From positions 6,282,501 to 6,346,500 of the forward strand of contig JAMJFZ010003581.1 in the NCBI GenBank assembly GCA_026225945.1: 64,000 nucleotides of DNA. The letters are read 5' to 3'. Below are positions 36,505 through 48,524 of this stretch, piece by piece (position 1 is the first letter of the stretch; the number at the start of each line of letters is the position of its first letter). This stretch comes from Cricetomys ansorgei (Eukaryota > Chordata > Mammalia > Rodentia > Nesomyidae). Both the position numbers and the translations under genes were made by a program. The notes below the pieces were generated by a model. That model saw only the letters and a program-made list of their open reading frames with translations, made no database searches and had not been told where the DNA came from.

Positions 36505-37212
36505 AACCTTTTCTAATTTTAAGTGTGCATATTGTTATGGGATAGATAGCCTATACTTGACAACAGCTTACTGACAGATTGTTTTTTGTGTATTATTGAG
36601 TTGGATTCGGTATAGAATACATGTTTTACCCTGTCGTCAGTTTGTTAGGTTTGTTAGGTTTTGTTGGATTTGTGCTTGCTGTGTGAAACCCAAGGAATCA
36701 TCTACATTTCCAATGCCCATATCACTCCTAGGAGTGAGTGTGGGTAGTGCAGGAAAGTAGGCTGTAGACTGGAAAAGAGAAGAAGTATATCATATGTCAT
36801 TAATACTACATATTTATCAGGACTGTGTGGTTTGGAAGAGTGAAAGAGTAGCTACACTAGTGTCACATGTTTGTGGAATGATTACAGCAGTCACATCATG
36901 TCTATCTGTTGTTATTGTATAATATAACTGTGTATCTTAAGACTTTCTTATCTATGCCTAGTTTTTGCTTGAATGTCAGCTGATGGTTTTCATTTCCCTT
37001 AGTCTTTATAAGCAATACTTATATATTCCAAATGAGACTAGATCTTGAATAAGTTAAGGTACAACTCATCTAGACTGGTGTGGGCATACTTCAGCTTCAT
37101 ATCATCTACTCTATGAATTCAAAGTGTCGTGCATGATCCCAAGCATTGCATAATGAGAACACAACCACCAGTGACATGAGCAAGTAGAATCACAGCAGAT
37201 ATATATTACTGT
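36505..37212. other. Non-coding DNA, perhaps the 5' region of the antisense L1
   Basis: No gene was seen. A short tandem word, gtttgttag, repeats near 36641-36660. Whether the first 400 bases are L1 5'UTR cannot be settled by eye. Confidence 0.4.
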
Positions 37213-37227
37213 AAAAAATGTATTCAA

Positions 37228-37372
37228 GCCAGGCAGTAGTGGCACATGCCTTTAATCCCAGCACTCAGGAGACAGGGCAGGCAGATCTCTGTGAGGTCAA
37301 GGACAACCTGGTCTCCAGAGGGAGTTCCAGGACAGCAGAGTTACAACAGAGAAATCCTGTCTCAAAAATTTA
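37228..37372 (+). mobile_element. B1 SINE with perfect target duplication
   Basis: A full-length B1 reads gccaggcagtagtggcacat, gcctttaatcccagcactca, gtgaggtcaaggacaacctg, agaaatcctgtctcaaaaa. It is flanked by an exact 15-base direct repeat, aaaaaatgtattcaa, at 37213-37227 and 37373-37387, the mark of L1-assisted insertion. The perfect duplication and complete body suggest a fairly recent insertion. Confidence 0.97.
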
Positions 37373-37389
37373 AAAAAATGTATTCAAAA

Positions 37390-39585
37390 TGGAAATATAA
37401 AAAGTAAGCAGAAAAGTTACTGACAGATATAAAATAAAATATATTTTTTAAACACGCATATTAATGAATGCAGGCTTAAAGTGAGAAAAGAAAGATGAAA
37501 TTAAAATAATATAAAGAGAAAAGTTTCAAGTTAATGGAAAAGATTCCTTCCCAGACTTCCAGTTTTGGAATTGTCCAGGTATGGTAGGAAGAGTAGTGTG
37601 ACTCTGTTCCTTTTCAATTCAAGACACACAATTCAATCTAATGTAGCGTAATAGAAGCTGATGTATGTTATACACTAAGACTGTGAGCATTCCAAGGCTA
37701 TATTCATGCCATCGAGCTCTATACAAAGCTGTGGACACCAGGTATAAGCAAAGATTTGTGATCACTTCTTACCAGGGTAACTTGTGTACTATTCAGGAGG
37801 ATGAATCTTGTATCCAGAATGTTCTGACAGTGTACCTTTGGATACAGGAAATCCCCAATCAATGGCATTATATTTCCTAGATGGTCCAAACCCTTTAGCA
37901 TGAGGAATATGACATAACCCAACATTCTTCTAGGCATAGGCAACCTTAACCATATCGTCTCAGTCCCAGCCCCACATGAATTCACACATAGCTTGTTTTG
38001 CCTCTTTTCCTGGAGATTGGGCTATCTCCTTGCTAAATGAAAGAGCCTCATTTTTATCTCTGTAACATAGGCCTTGCTTCTCATGATGTAGATGTGGTCT
38101 ATGAATTTATGAATAAGTGACAGTTTCTTGAGCCTATTGTGCCTTTGTAGGGGATGTCTACTGACCAAATGAATAGGAAAGATTATGGGAACTTAGTAGA
38201 CATAAGCTACAGGAGCTTCTGGTTCTTCTGAGAGTAACATTAGATAACCCTTCCTGAGACAGATACTCATTGTAACACTGATAATTTGGGCCAAAAGCAC
38301 AAAGGACATCGTCTCTGGATTGCAAATTTCTTGCATTAGACAACATGTGCATAAGTTGCCAGATCCTGAACTTTAAAGCTGAGTAAGGTTTTCTTTCTTT
38401 TGATTATTGCTGCATTCTTCCATTCTTCCATTTCTTTTCCTGTACCATCAAATAGTCAGTGTTTAAGCTTATGCTTTCTTTTTCCTAAAATAAAGTATTT
38501 CTTGTCACTGACTATACAATATTGTACTGTCTACTATTTTAAGTATTCTGCCTCTTCCTGTAACCATATATCTGTTTTGTTTTAATTTCACAATAATTTG
38601 GGGGCTCTTTGGATAACTGTAACCAACTGTCTTCCCAAAGTTCTTGAGTTGTTCCTAATATCTTTTACATTACATTTAAGAATTAATACTGGGATACACA
38701 TGGAGAACAAATAGATTTGGTGGCTTTTCACCAGCATCTTTACAGGCAATGCATATGTATAGAGGATTGTCTATTCAGAACCCAAATTCTGAGTGAAATT
38801 TCCTTATTGTAATCTCCATTGCCATATACAATTGTTCTCTGAAACACTCCCGAAGTTATTGGAGAATAAAAGTCGGGGTACCATGAGTTGAGAGGTACTC
38901 ACTTCTGCAGAGCATTTTCTGAGACAAAATAAAGATGGAATATTTTTCAAGGAAGAAAATCCAAGAATAAAAAGGAATAAACAAAAATAAATAAATCATG
39001 AATAAGTTTATTCACATAATCAGCATTATATTTCTCTTTTGTGGAAAAAAAAAGACAACAAGATAGCATCCCCTGAGTGCCTGTCACTCCTCGGTTGAAA
39101 ATTGTTGTTCATGAAGACACAATCATCTGTTGTCCACTTAGCTACTATGGTAAGTGTTGTATAAGTTTTGCCTGAGGCTTTGAAAGAAAAATTCCTCATA
39201 ATAGTACCTCATTAAAATGTTCTTCATATAACTGAAGGGGTAAGTACTCCAGCAGGAATGTGGATGTAAGAATAATTGGGCCCACTGAAAATTACAAGTA
39301 CAATTCAATTGAGTACGTATTTTAAATTATCTCAAGGAAAGAAAACCAGACTAATCCATACATAAGAGATTCAAAGTATCTGTAGTTGCAACTTGTTATT
39401 TTAAATTACTTTGTGTCTTTAGCTAGGAGAATAAAATTAATAAGTATTATTGTAAGTTTAGCAACATAAGCCTGTTTCTAAGTGGACATTGCTGAAACAC
39501 TGATAAAGTAGAACTAGGTTTTTATTTATGACATTATTTACCTTGAACACTATACAAAGAGAAATTCAATGAGAAATGCCCTATT
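37390..39585. other. Non-coding DNA, nothing recognised
   Basis: Base content is a little higher in 37540-38340, where short frames occur on both strands (61-88 codons) with no domain. I see no poly-A tail or splice signals that would show a processed pseudogene or an exon. Confidence 0.45.
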
Positions 39586-39589
39586 TGTT

Positions 39590-39690
39590 ACACACACACA
39601 TGTATATGTGTGTGTGTGTGTGTGTGTGTATGTGTGTGTGTGTGTGTGCATATATATATACATATACACACATACATATACATATACATG
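39590..39690 (+). repeat. Compound CA/TG/TA microsatellite
   Basis: A CA run, then a TG run of about 48 bases broken by ta steps, then (TA)n and (CATA)n units. The CA and TG runs are complementary. Confidence 0.95.
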
Positions 39691-40047
39691 CATTTTCCAT
39701 AACAGAAGTAATAAATTGGTGGTGTGGTAAAAACAAGACTGAAGGAAGAAGAAACATAACCAATGGAGAACCAAATATCTCAAGTAGCTGAACAAATCAA
39801 AACATAACATTGCTAAACAGTCAGAATTAAAAATTACCAGCTGAAAGCTATCTGGCATATTATCAATTGCTAGGGATATATAGAGTCCAACACAATAATT
39901 TAATCATTTGTTTTGTATACTTTATAATAGTCATATTTTTGTTTTGAAATAAGTCATTTTTACTAAGTGTACAACAAGTCAAATTACAAAGTATAAGTAG
40001 CAGACAGATTGATAGTTGGTTAGATGGTAGATGATGGATACATAGAT

Positions 40048-40050
40048 AGG

Positions 40051-40093
<43 letters not shown>
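40048..40093 (+). repeat. (GATA)n microsatellite
   Basis: About 11 uninterrupted tagata-phase GATA units, preceded by imperfect copies from about 40013. Confidence 0.95.
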
Positions 40094-40159
40094 TAGAGAT
40101 AGGTAAATGATAGATTAAGATAGTAAAATATCATCAAATCAAGTACTCAATATATTCAG

Positions 40160-40860
40160 AAACCAACTGAGGAAGATCCTTTGAGGCAGCAGTTGAAATT
40201 ACCAATAGAGAGAGGTGAGCATAGTAGGGTGTTTCCTCAAGTAAGGCTTCCAAATAAAAGAATAAGCAATACTTTAGCTAAACAACAGTATTCAGTTCTT
40301 ACTGAGGCCTATGATTTCTCCATTCAGGTTTTTTTTTGCTGCTGTTTCCCTACATTTCCGTCACGAGGCATGAACTATTTCCTCTAGAACAGGACTCATA
40401 TCCAATCAGAACATAGTAGGTTACCCCCATAACAGTGATGTCATTATTGAACAAGTGGGTCCAACTCACCTAGCAGGTTGGCCTCATCGTGTAATTAACA
40501 GCTGTGTCAGACTACTGATACCCTTTTCCCCAGCAGACCTTGTAGCATATTCTGTGACTATGAAAGGTAGTTATCAAGAAGGAAGCTTCCAGGTCAATTT
40601 TAGCAAAGATGCCTGGTATCACGCAAGTGGCCTGATCCATAGATACATTCTTATCATCTAGTTCTGCTGAGAACCAGGAAGAATGATAAGAGACTATATT
40701 GTTTTGGGGGCCTCTAGCCAGTCTCTAACAAATAATTCATAAGCTAGTATCCCACACTTGGTAGTAGGGTTTTGTTTAATGACCCACAGATTCTAGTAGC
40801 AGTTTTATTACAACAGCAGAATAGAGATCACCACTGACTTCTAATAATCAGAGGCTGCAG
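40160..40860 (+). mobile_element. Probable rodent L1/Lx-associated repeat
   Basis: The words cataacagtgatgtcattat, caagtgggtccaactcacct, ctgatacccttttccccagc, ctatgaaaggtagttatcaa, ggaagcttccaggtcaattt and attgttttgggggcctct follow a rodent repeat I associate with L1/Lx elements. Orientation with respect to L1 is uncertain, and coding capacity is absent. Confidence 0.5.
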
Positions 40861-40864
40861 ATGC

Positions 40865-41855
40865 CATTCAGTATTCTTTGGTATGCACGGCAGCCTCCTG
40901 CTGCTAAAATTATCTAGTCCAGACATCAACAGCTCACATATTGAGGAAGCATTGTTATATGATTAGATAATATTTATTTGATGGTGAAAATAATATTTTT
41001 CCAAGGACTTCAACATTCTATGTGGAAAAAAAGAGACGAGGCAGGAATAAATGACATAAGCTAATACACAGAGGCAAGGAATGTCAATTTAGTAATCTAA
41101 ACAGTGCAGGACACTTGAAGCAGATTGGAATAGAATGCATGGCGATTTTGGGAAGGGTTTCTAGATTACCATCTTGATGAATATTGTTCCCTGAATTTGT
41201 GGACGACTTATCATTTTTTCCATTGAAATCATTTTGATATTCACATGCATAATATTTGAAGGAAGTTGTTTAATTTTTAGTGCTCAATTATCTCGCGTTC
41301 ATATTGAAATCTTTGGGGAATGAAATTTCTGAATAGTTTTCTTTCAGTTAGTTCAATACTGGAAGTGGTGATTTTTATTGCAGGATCTTAGTAAATAGTA
41401 TACAGATACACTAATGATTATTGGAACGATATGGAATCAATGTAATTTCACACAGTTTAGTTGCTATTATTAAGTGAAAAAATGCAACTGATTAGATAAG
41501 AAATATGATGAAAGGATGCTATTATATAGTTCAGGCTCAAGGAAGATGAGTATTGTATATTACTGTACAGACATTGTCACTTCACTTGAGATGCATGATT
41601 CATAAAATACAGCTCTGACTCATTTCTCTCTTGATGTATAGTTAGAAAACTATGTGATTCTAATAAAAAACAGATTCTCAATAATTGTATATAAAGAATA
41701 AATCTCAATGAAATCACTACCCATTCTAATTCAGATTTTCAATGAAAACCTGTAAGCATTTCTCTAGAAATTGGTTTCACTGTATTAAAGTAAAATTTTG
41801 ATATGTCTTTGGGTTATGTAAAGGAAGGATCTCAACAGAATACTGTCAAATAACT
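40865..41855. other. Non-coding AT-rich DNA
   Basis: No gene or repeat was recognised. It is AT-rich with long stretches of intact-looking single-copy sequence. Confidence 0.5.
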
Positions 41856-41859
41856 TCCT

Positions 41860-42322
41860 TCAACTTCATGATATCTTGTTCATTAGCTGGAAAGATCCAA
41901 TCAGCTGGGGGCAATTTGAATGACATATTTGTGAAATGCTGGAAGGGAATGTTCAATTGGCCTGAGAATGAAAAGCCCATTGCCCCATGTAGTAAAGGTA
42001 CTAACCTCTCCTCCCATTTAATATTAAGTAATTACTATCCCATAAACTTCTCTGTTTTCTGGCAAGTATACACTTTCCTAGAAATCCTTGTTGTCATATA
42101 ATATTTAACGAGCCAATCCAGTGCCTGGGTTCTGACCAATCAGAGAGATCCCCTGCTCCCTTTAAAAAGGCTTGCTGGAAGCTTCTTGAGGTCTCTCTCC
42201 TTTCCTTGCTTGAGGAATCTGTGAGAGTTGACCCCAACATGTTGGTTAATAAACTTCTTGCTTTTGCATCAATCTCGAGTCTTGGTGATTTTCCAGGGGT
42301 CTCCTTCCATCTGCCCTTTACA
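41860..42322 (+). mobile_element. LTR-like sequence with promoter and poly-A signal
   Basis: The right part has the anatomy of an LTR: two CCAAT words (42113-42117 and 42136-42140), a TATA-like tttaaaaagg (42161-42170), an AATAAA (42250-42255), then gtcttggtgattttccagg and a possible end CA at 42321-42322. No primer-binding-site-like sequence follows, so it would be a solo LTR. The left edge and target duplication were not found. The family is unnamed. Confidence 0.6.
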
Positions 42323-42329
42323 AGAACAT

Positions 42330-44815
42330 ATGTAAACTCTACAGCAGGGTGATATTTTTGATCAGGAAACTTTCTCTCTTGTAATTCAGATCTCTCTAAA
42401 AATGAGTAATTTACTACTGCAAGTTTGAGCTACTTGGTTTTATATGACAGTTTTAGTGTCATTCAAAATCCTTTGTGTGGTCATGTGTACCACACAAGGG
42501 CAGAATTGTAGAGTTTTACACAGGCAATGATAAAACACTTGCAGACCCATATTAACTAGGAGCAGAGTTCTAGTTAATGATTTTTTTTCAGTGTTTTCCT
42601 GTTTTGGTTATAGACTTAACAGAAGAAATGCTTACATAATACCAATTTATTCTTCTCCTAAGGTAACAGACAGCGATATTCATTTGTACCAAGGTGAGTA
42701 GCCTTGCTTCTCACTAAGCAGACCTGAGAAGGTACATTGAGATGACCAATTTATTTTGCCTAAGAAATTCCCAGGTTTCATGTATATTACATGAGCACCA
42801 GGTAGATAGAATTCTGCGGGCATGTGGAGTTGTTTACCACATTGTTCAAACGAGATAACTTTCATCTGAATCAAATCCTGATGATCAGACCTTCATATGC
42901 ATACTGCCTAATCTCCATGAGATTAGTCTCAGTTTCCTCCTACATACAGAAAATCAGAAGTAGCTGGTCCATAAGCCAGAATGCACAATATTCTAAATGT
43001 TTTTCCTTTGATTCCTAAATCCAAAAATATAGCAACGATAATAAGCCTGAAAGAAAACAAAATATGGGGATTGGCAGCTCTAGAAGTTTAAATTTTGTGT
43101 ATTTTATATTTGGAACTGAGAAATGCAATTATAAACTGTGATTTTCAATGTGTATAGCTTGTTATTTGGTCTTGTAAATTCTGAAGTAACTATTGAATTT
43201 CACTTTGGAACACTTACGCTGGAAGCAGAGGACAAAAATGGTAGCATATCCTCTGTAATGTTTTCTTGAACCAATTGATACCTACTCTTAGGTAATGATG
43301 AATGCATAACGGATGAGTTAACGATGTAGACACTGGAGAAATGAATCTCAGGGTCTCCATTATTCCTCTTCCTCCCAGTATTTAAAGTTCATGGTCGTAA
43401 CAGTTTAGGCAAGACTGTCTTGTTTCATACATCTAACTCGTAGAAGCAATAGAATAAAAACTTAGATAGACAGGGCATTGGACCAATATAAGCAAGCTTA
43501 ATTAAATGGGTTTACAATAATAATTTTAAGATCTTGCCATTTGTAACTGTGTAGATCAATACAGAGGATAATATGTTAGTCAAAGGAGCCAAGCAATGAA
43601 GGATGCTGTGTAATCTCACTGAAGTGTAGAATACACACAGGTTGAACTCAAAGGGAAAATGGAGCAGTACTTACTAGGGATAGAGGGACGGAATTGTGTT
43701 GAGAGGCTAGGGGATGTTTGTTAAGGCTACAGAATATAAGTAGAGGCAATCCAGTTCAAATATGTAAATATTAATGTGTCATACATTATAAACAGCTACA
43801 AATTTGATTTTGAAGTGAAAATAAAACAAATGGTAAGAAACTGATCTAGTACATATGGTATCTATCTATATGGAGACATTCTAGAATATACATATTTCAA
43901 AACACCACATTTTAAACAACAAACAGCGATAAGTTTTGTCACCTTCAATGAGAAGAAGGAAAGGAGCAACAGAGACAATAAAAAGGGAAAAAAGAAGAGG
44001 AGAGAAGAAAGGAGGAGTAAAATGGGCTTAATGGTAATGCTAGATTGTGTTTCAGTCTGTTGAGTGCTATTATAACTGAATATCTTCATTGTGTAATTTA
44101 CAAATCACATTAACTTGTTGTTGGTTCCAGAAGGCCAAGAAGTCCAAGGTTGTAGGACAGTGTGTACAACGGATCTTTGTGTTGTATCAGCATAGAAGGG
44201 CAGAAAGCAAAGAGCATTTATGGAAAGGAAACAATAGGAAAGGCCAGGCTCACCCCATAGCCTCCTGCTCTTAGTCTTCTTCGGTAGCACCCATTAATCT
44301 TTGAATCTGTTTATGCTGACAGAGTCTCAGGTGCAAGCATTCTCTCTCTTCCCCAAATTCCTAACTCTGTATACTATCTCCATGGCAAGTTTCAAGTTGA
44401 GCTTCGGAGGAGACATTCAGTCTATGGCAAATGTTGAGTAAGTGGATTCTCTTAACAAGAGGCCTGCACCAAACAATAGCTGACAACACACGCAACGATT
44501 TTAGGATTGTTTCTAGTACCACGAATTATAACTGCTGCTAAGATAGCACCTTCCAATGCTGTTTCTCTTATTTGTTGTATTTTCCTTAAAAGTACAGTTC
44601 AGGGAAAATTCTTCCATTAGGTGCTCACGGTGATATAAATAGCTCTTCTCCTTCATGAAATTCACAGGGTGATGAAAATAACAGAACAGTGAAAGTAAAA
44701 GGCTGTGAGTTAGGAAAAAGCATATATATGTATGTATAATTCATATATGCTGATCAATGACAAGAATTGAAGCATATCTGTTTGCAACTCTTGCTCTGCC
44801 ACTTTGCTCCAGTTC
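42330..44815. other. Non-coding DNA with a purine tract
   Basis: No gene was seen. A strongly purine-biased tract lies at about 43950-44020 (A/G with few pyrimidines). Short frames at 44089-44290 on both strands carry no motif. Confidence 0.5.
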
Positions 44816-44820
44816 TGTTA

Positions 44821-45023
44821 AGATTTATTTTATTTATATGTACATATGTATTAATCTATGAATATGTATGCAGATGCTCATGGAGGCCAGAAGAGGCCAT
44901 TGGATCTTCTATATTTGTGATTACACCGGTTATGAGCCACCTGATATGAGTGCCAAGAACAGAGCTTCAGTCCTCTGAAAGGTCAGAAAGCACTCACAAC
45001 TTCTCATGCATCTTTCCAGTCCC
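44821..45023 (-). mobile_element. B2/B3-class SINE
   Basis: The reverse complement gives a decayed head from catgcatctttccagtccc, a middle from ggccagaagaggccattgga and tatgagccacctgatatgag, and an A/T-rich tail at the left end. Confidence 0.85.
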
Positions 45024-45399
45024 AAAATTTTGCTTCAAAGAGAATCTAGTGATTGACCTTCCTTCCAGGAAGTGCTAAAGCAGGTTTATCATTTACTTTC
45101 CTTGAAAATCTGCATTAAAGTCTTTCATCTAGTTCTACATCTCTGCTTTATTGTAAATCTGTAGCTTTATTAGTAATTTTATTTGTAACTTATACAGATA
45201 CATAAAGCAGAGAGAAGTAATGTTGACAAGATTTAGCACTATTTAAAGTCCTAGCATAATATTATTTTATACCAGTGTATACATGTATTAAAATTCACTT
45301 TGTCTCTAATCTCATTCAATTAAAAAGACAGAGTTGCCTTCAGCTTTGTGTAATTTATAATACAAAACACCTTAGATGTGCTATAACTGTTTAAATTAA

Positions 45400-45720
45400 T
45401 TTTATTTAGTATCTTGATTATAAATTAGAGGAATGCTACATTAACTTCTTTCCGGGGCTAAGATTGCACAGGCTCCATTTATTTGCTGTTGTCTAGTGTT
45501 TTACAGCATGTTATATTAATAATTGCCTTATTAAATGCTACACATTGCAAATGATAATCATATTGCCCAGAGCTATAAAATCATCAAAATATATAATGGC
45601 ATTTTAAGTTGTTGTATCTACAAATGGAAAATTTTTATTTTTAGCTTTTTAACATTGTTTTCCAATTGAGCATTGGAAGTAGTCACAAGATTTTCAGAAG
45701 AGAAATGTTATTTCCACTAA
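45400..45720. promoter_or_regulatory. Candidate conserved non-coding element
   Basis: A non-repeat block has intact words such as ttgctgttgtctagtgtttt, attaataattgccttattaa and attgcaaatgataatcatat. The homeodomain-like AT content and absence of repeat decay suggest constraint. This is inferred only. Confidence 0.3.
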
Positions 45721-45918
45721 ACACTTAGCAACAGCTCTTAGTAGTAAATCATAGTCAAATCTCAGTTGGAGAAGTGTGGACATGTAGGACAAGTTTACAT
45801 TAGAAAGGAACCGTATCTTATAAATAGATAAATTTAGGTAAAAGTTATGGACAATACAAAAGCCTCAAACTATAACTCAGTCATCTAGAATCAGTTCCTT
45901 GGTTAAAGTAGCACTGGA

Positions 45919-46094
45919 TAACTGGGCAGTGGTAGTGCATGCCTTTAATCCCAGCACTAGGGAGGCAGAGGCAGGCCACATTCTATGAGTTCGAGGCCAA
46001 CCTGGTCTACAAAGTGAATTCCAGGACAGCCAGAGTTACAACAGAGAAAACCCTGTCTTGAAAAAAGCAAAAAACAAACAAACAAAAAAACCTA
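45919..46094 (+). mobile_element. B1 SINE with target duplication
   Basis: A full-length B1 (actgggcagtggtagtgcat, gcctttaatcccagcactag, gagttcgaggccaacctggt, ccaggacagccagagttaca) has an A-rich tail with repeated caaa. Flanking direct repeats aaagtagcactgga (45905-45918) and aaagtaacactgga (46095-46108) differ at one base. Confidence 0.96.
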
Positions 46095-46439
46095 AAAGTA
46101 ACACTGGAATACAACTGGGAAATATTTTGCACTCTTGATGTATGTATGCATGTATATATATATGCAGGTCATGGTGCTAAACGCCTTCATCCTTCCTCAA
46201 CAACTATGGCTTCTCACGGATGCTTTCTCACCTGTATCACCTGAAGACCTTGTGTATTACCGTCAGTTCTGCTTCCCTTGTACCCTTTCTCTGTTATTTC
46301 TGAGTGTGAAACCCAAGTCTTACTTTCTATGGTTGCTACAGGATCCCTTGATGTTCCATATCTTGACAGCTACTCCCCTACTTCTCTATCTTCTTTCATA
46401 CCCGGATTTACCAAAACATCCAGCAGTTTCAGAACTCAC

Positions 46440-46880
46440 CCTTTCCTTTTTTATCAGATCAGGAAATAAAAAGCAGAACCTTACCCATATTAGACAAGCG
46501 CTTTCTCAATGAAGTAATTCCTCAGCCAAAGTTCTATCTTTTCTAATCTCCTGCGGTCATGTGTCTATGCATACAAGCTCTGGGTTTGTTCTGAAGGCCA
46601 TCAACAGAAAGCATATCAATTAATTCCATAACTGTTCCTTGACCCTTTTCTGTATACCACATATTATCATTTTACACTTAGACCAACTTTGTTGACATAC
46701 CTTGGGTCTTTTTGCAGATATAGTTCATTTTCAAAATAATTATATTTTATTTCATGAACCTTGTGCTACCTTATAGAATAGGAACTGCCTTTCATTCATA
46801 TTTTGTATATTGCCCACAACTTCATTCTCATGACCCATGTATGTGCTGTTCATTTGTCAAATCTTATTAATTATTAAAGT
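46440..46880 (+). mobile_element. L2 (LINE2) 3' end fossil
   Basis: The order aagcagaaccttacccatat, caatgaagtaattcctcagc, ctaccttatagaataggaac, tgcctttcattcatattttg, tatgtgctgttcatttgtca matches the L2 3' end (tgaagccttccctgac, ttagattgtaagctccttga, tttgtatccccagc). A 125-codon frame at 46135-46512 reaches into this fossil and is not supported as a gene. Confidence 0.55.
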
Positions 46881-46884
46881 ACAG

Positions 46885-48520
46885 TCTCTTCATACCTTTC
46901 ACAACACTAATATTGATGTGGAACAGTTCAAATGCTCATAGTACTACTTACCCATATCTATTATTTGATACCAGATATGATGCTCTGTGGAATCTCTGTC
47001 TATATATCTACACAATCATCATCATCTTCCATTGTTCTGACCATCCAGTCAGATAAACATACGTTTCTTTGTGCAGATGTCTATTCTTAACATCTTGAAG
47101 TTTTGTTATTGTTGTTGCTTCACATGAATATGTACTTGACCCTAAACTTCTTCATTACATTTCAGCCTCATATGTGTCATAAGTTGGGCAATTCAATCAA
47201 AATGAATTGGTATCTGGAGTTCTGAAATCATTCTGCTGTTAATTGTTCGATCCTGGTATGACACTCCTTTGACTAACTGAGTTAAAAGGAATAAAGATAT
47301 ATCAATAGTGACACTGAGGAGAAGCTATTCCCTCTTTTGTATTTAATTCCTACTAATAATGATATTAAAAACTCAATTCTCCAATTCATGAATAGGAAAG
47401 AAGAAAGGCCTCTTGAACTCTTGTTGCCATTGAACCCTTTGTGACTGAGCAAGCGGGGAAAAACAGGTCTGCCTCTCAAATGGAGGACTCCACGGTCCTG
47501 TTCTAAAAATTGGCACTTCAGAAAGAAGTGTAAAGAACTATCTTGAAAAGAACTATTTCTTCCAGGTAAGGGTAAAAGAAAGAGAAATAATGTTTTTTTT
47601 CTTATTTAATTATTCTGAACTCTGAAAATAATAGTGTAATCTTCCGACATGTGTGAAATGAAAGAAACAGATTAAAGAAACAGCCTGAATTGGACAATGT
47701 AATAGATCCTGGTTGTCTTAGCATGGTCAGTGAACAAAATGGATAACATGGTATTTTCAAATTTAATGTAATGTTAACCAATAGTGTGATTATAGTACAC
47801 AAAAGAAAAATCAAACACCAGGATATTAGAGACTGATTCTAGGAGCAGGTTGGCACATATTTGTGTTCTTTTGCTCCTTCCTTCTAAATAAATACCCCTG
47901 GATGCAGTTCGGTAATAATAACAAGATGACTAATAAAGTGAAAATGGCCTCCAGACATTAGCACCACTGTGAGGTTCTTGGGTTTTCTATTAAGTTTGCA
48001 TATATGTTCCAGAATTGTCTGTAAATCGGAATTTACATTAAAAGAACTTAAAACCCTTGCCTTCTCTAGTGATAGGACTGGCAAGAAAGAAAATCATAAA
48101 AGAACTTTCCAGGAGCTTCCAGATGAAGATCAACATTCCAGAACATCTCCTGAACGATGTGCTGACATCTGCAAGGGTGCCAATCGTGTTTTAACCGGGG
48201 TCTCTATGGCAAAAAGATATCCACTCCAAAGCTATACAATACTTTCCATGGAAGGGTACCAGTTAGCCCCATTCATGTGGAAGTTATGCAATAATGTATT
48301 CATAGTTATTCAGTGGCCTCAGAGGAAACAGAAGGCTCAGGAACAACACAACAATATTGTAAGGACTCTAAAAACGTATCTTTCTTTGGAGTTATAGGAG
48401 AAAACTAGGTCCGTATTCACACATTAATCTTAAATAAGATGGCTACCTGGCAAAACAGAACCAAGACTTTGCTAACATTGAAAACATCTCTAGATGAAAA
48501 GAATATTAATTACAGTTCTA
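46885..48520. other. Non-coding DNA, nothing recognised
   Basis: A 142-codon frame at 47969-48397 has no domain, no codon-level sign of constraint that I can judge and no splice context. An isolated donor-like caggtaag occurs at 47563-47570. No gene can be supported. Confidence 0.45.
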
Positions 48521-48524
48521 TCTT

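Noticed and set aside
46135..46512. 125-codon open frame on the plus strand
   Set aside because: It extends into an L2 fossil and has no protein motif. Overlapping frames are equally open.
47563..47570. Perfect splice-donor word caggtaag
   Set aside because: It is isolated, with no matching acceptor and coding exon nearby. Such words occur by chance.
47969..48397. 142-codon open frame on the plus strand
   Set aside because: No domain, no splice or promoter context, and its length is possible by chance in 64 kb.
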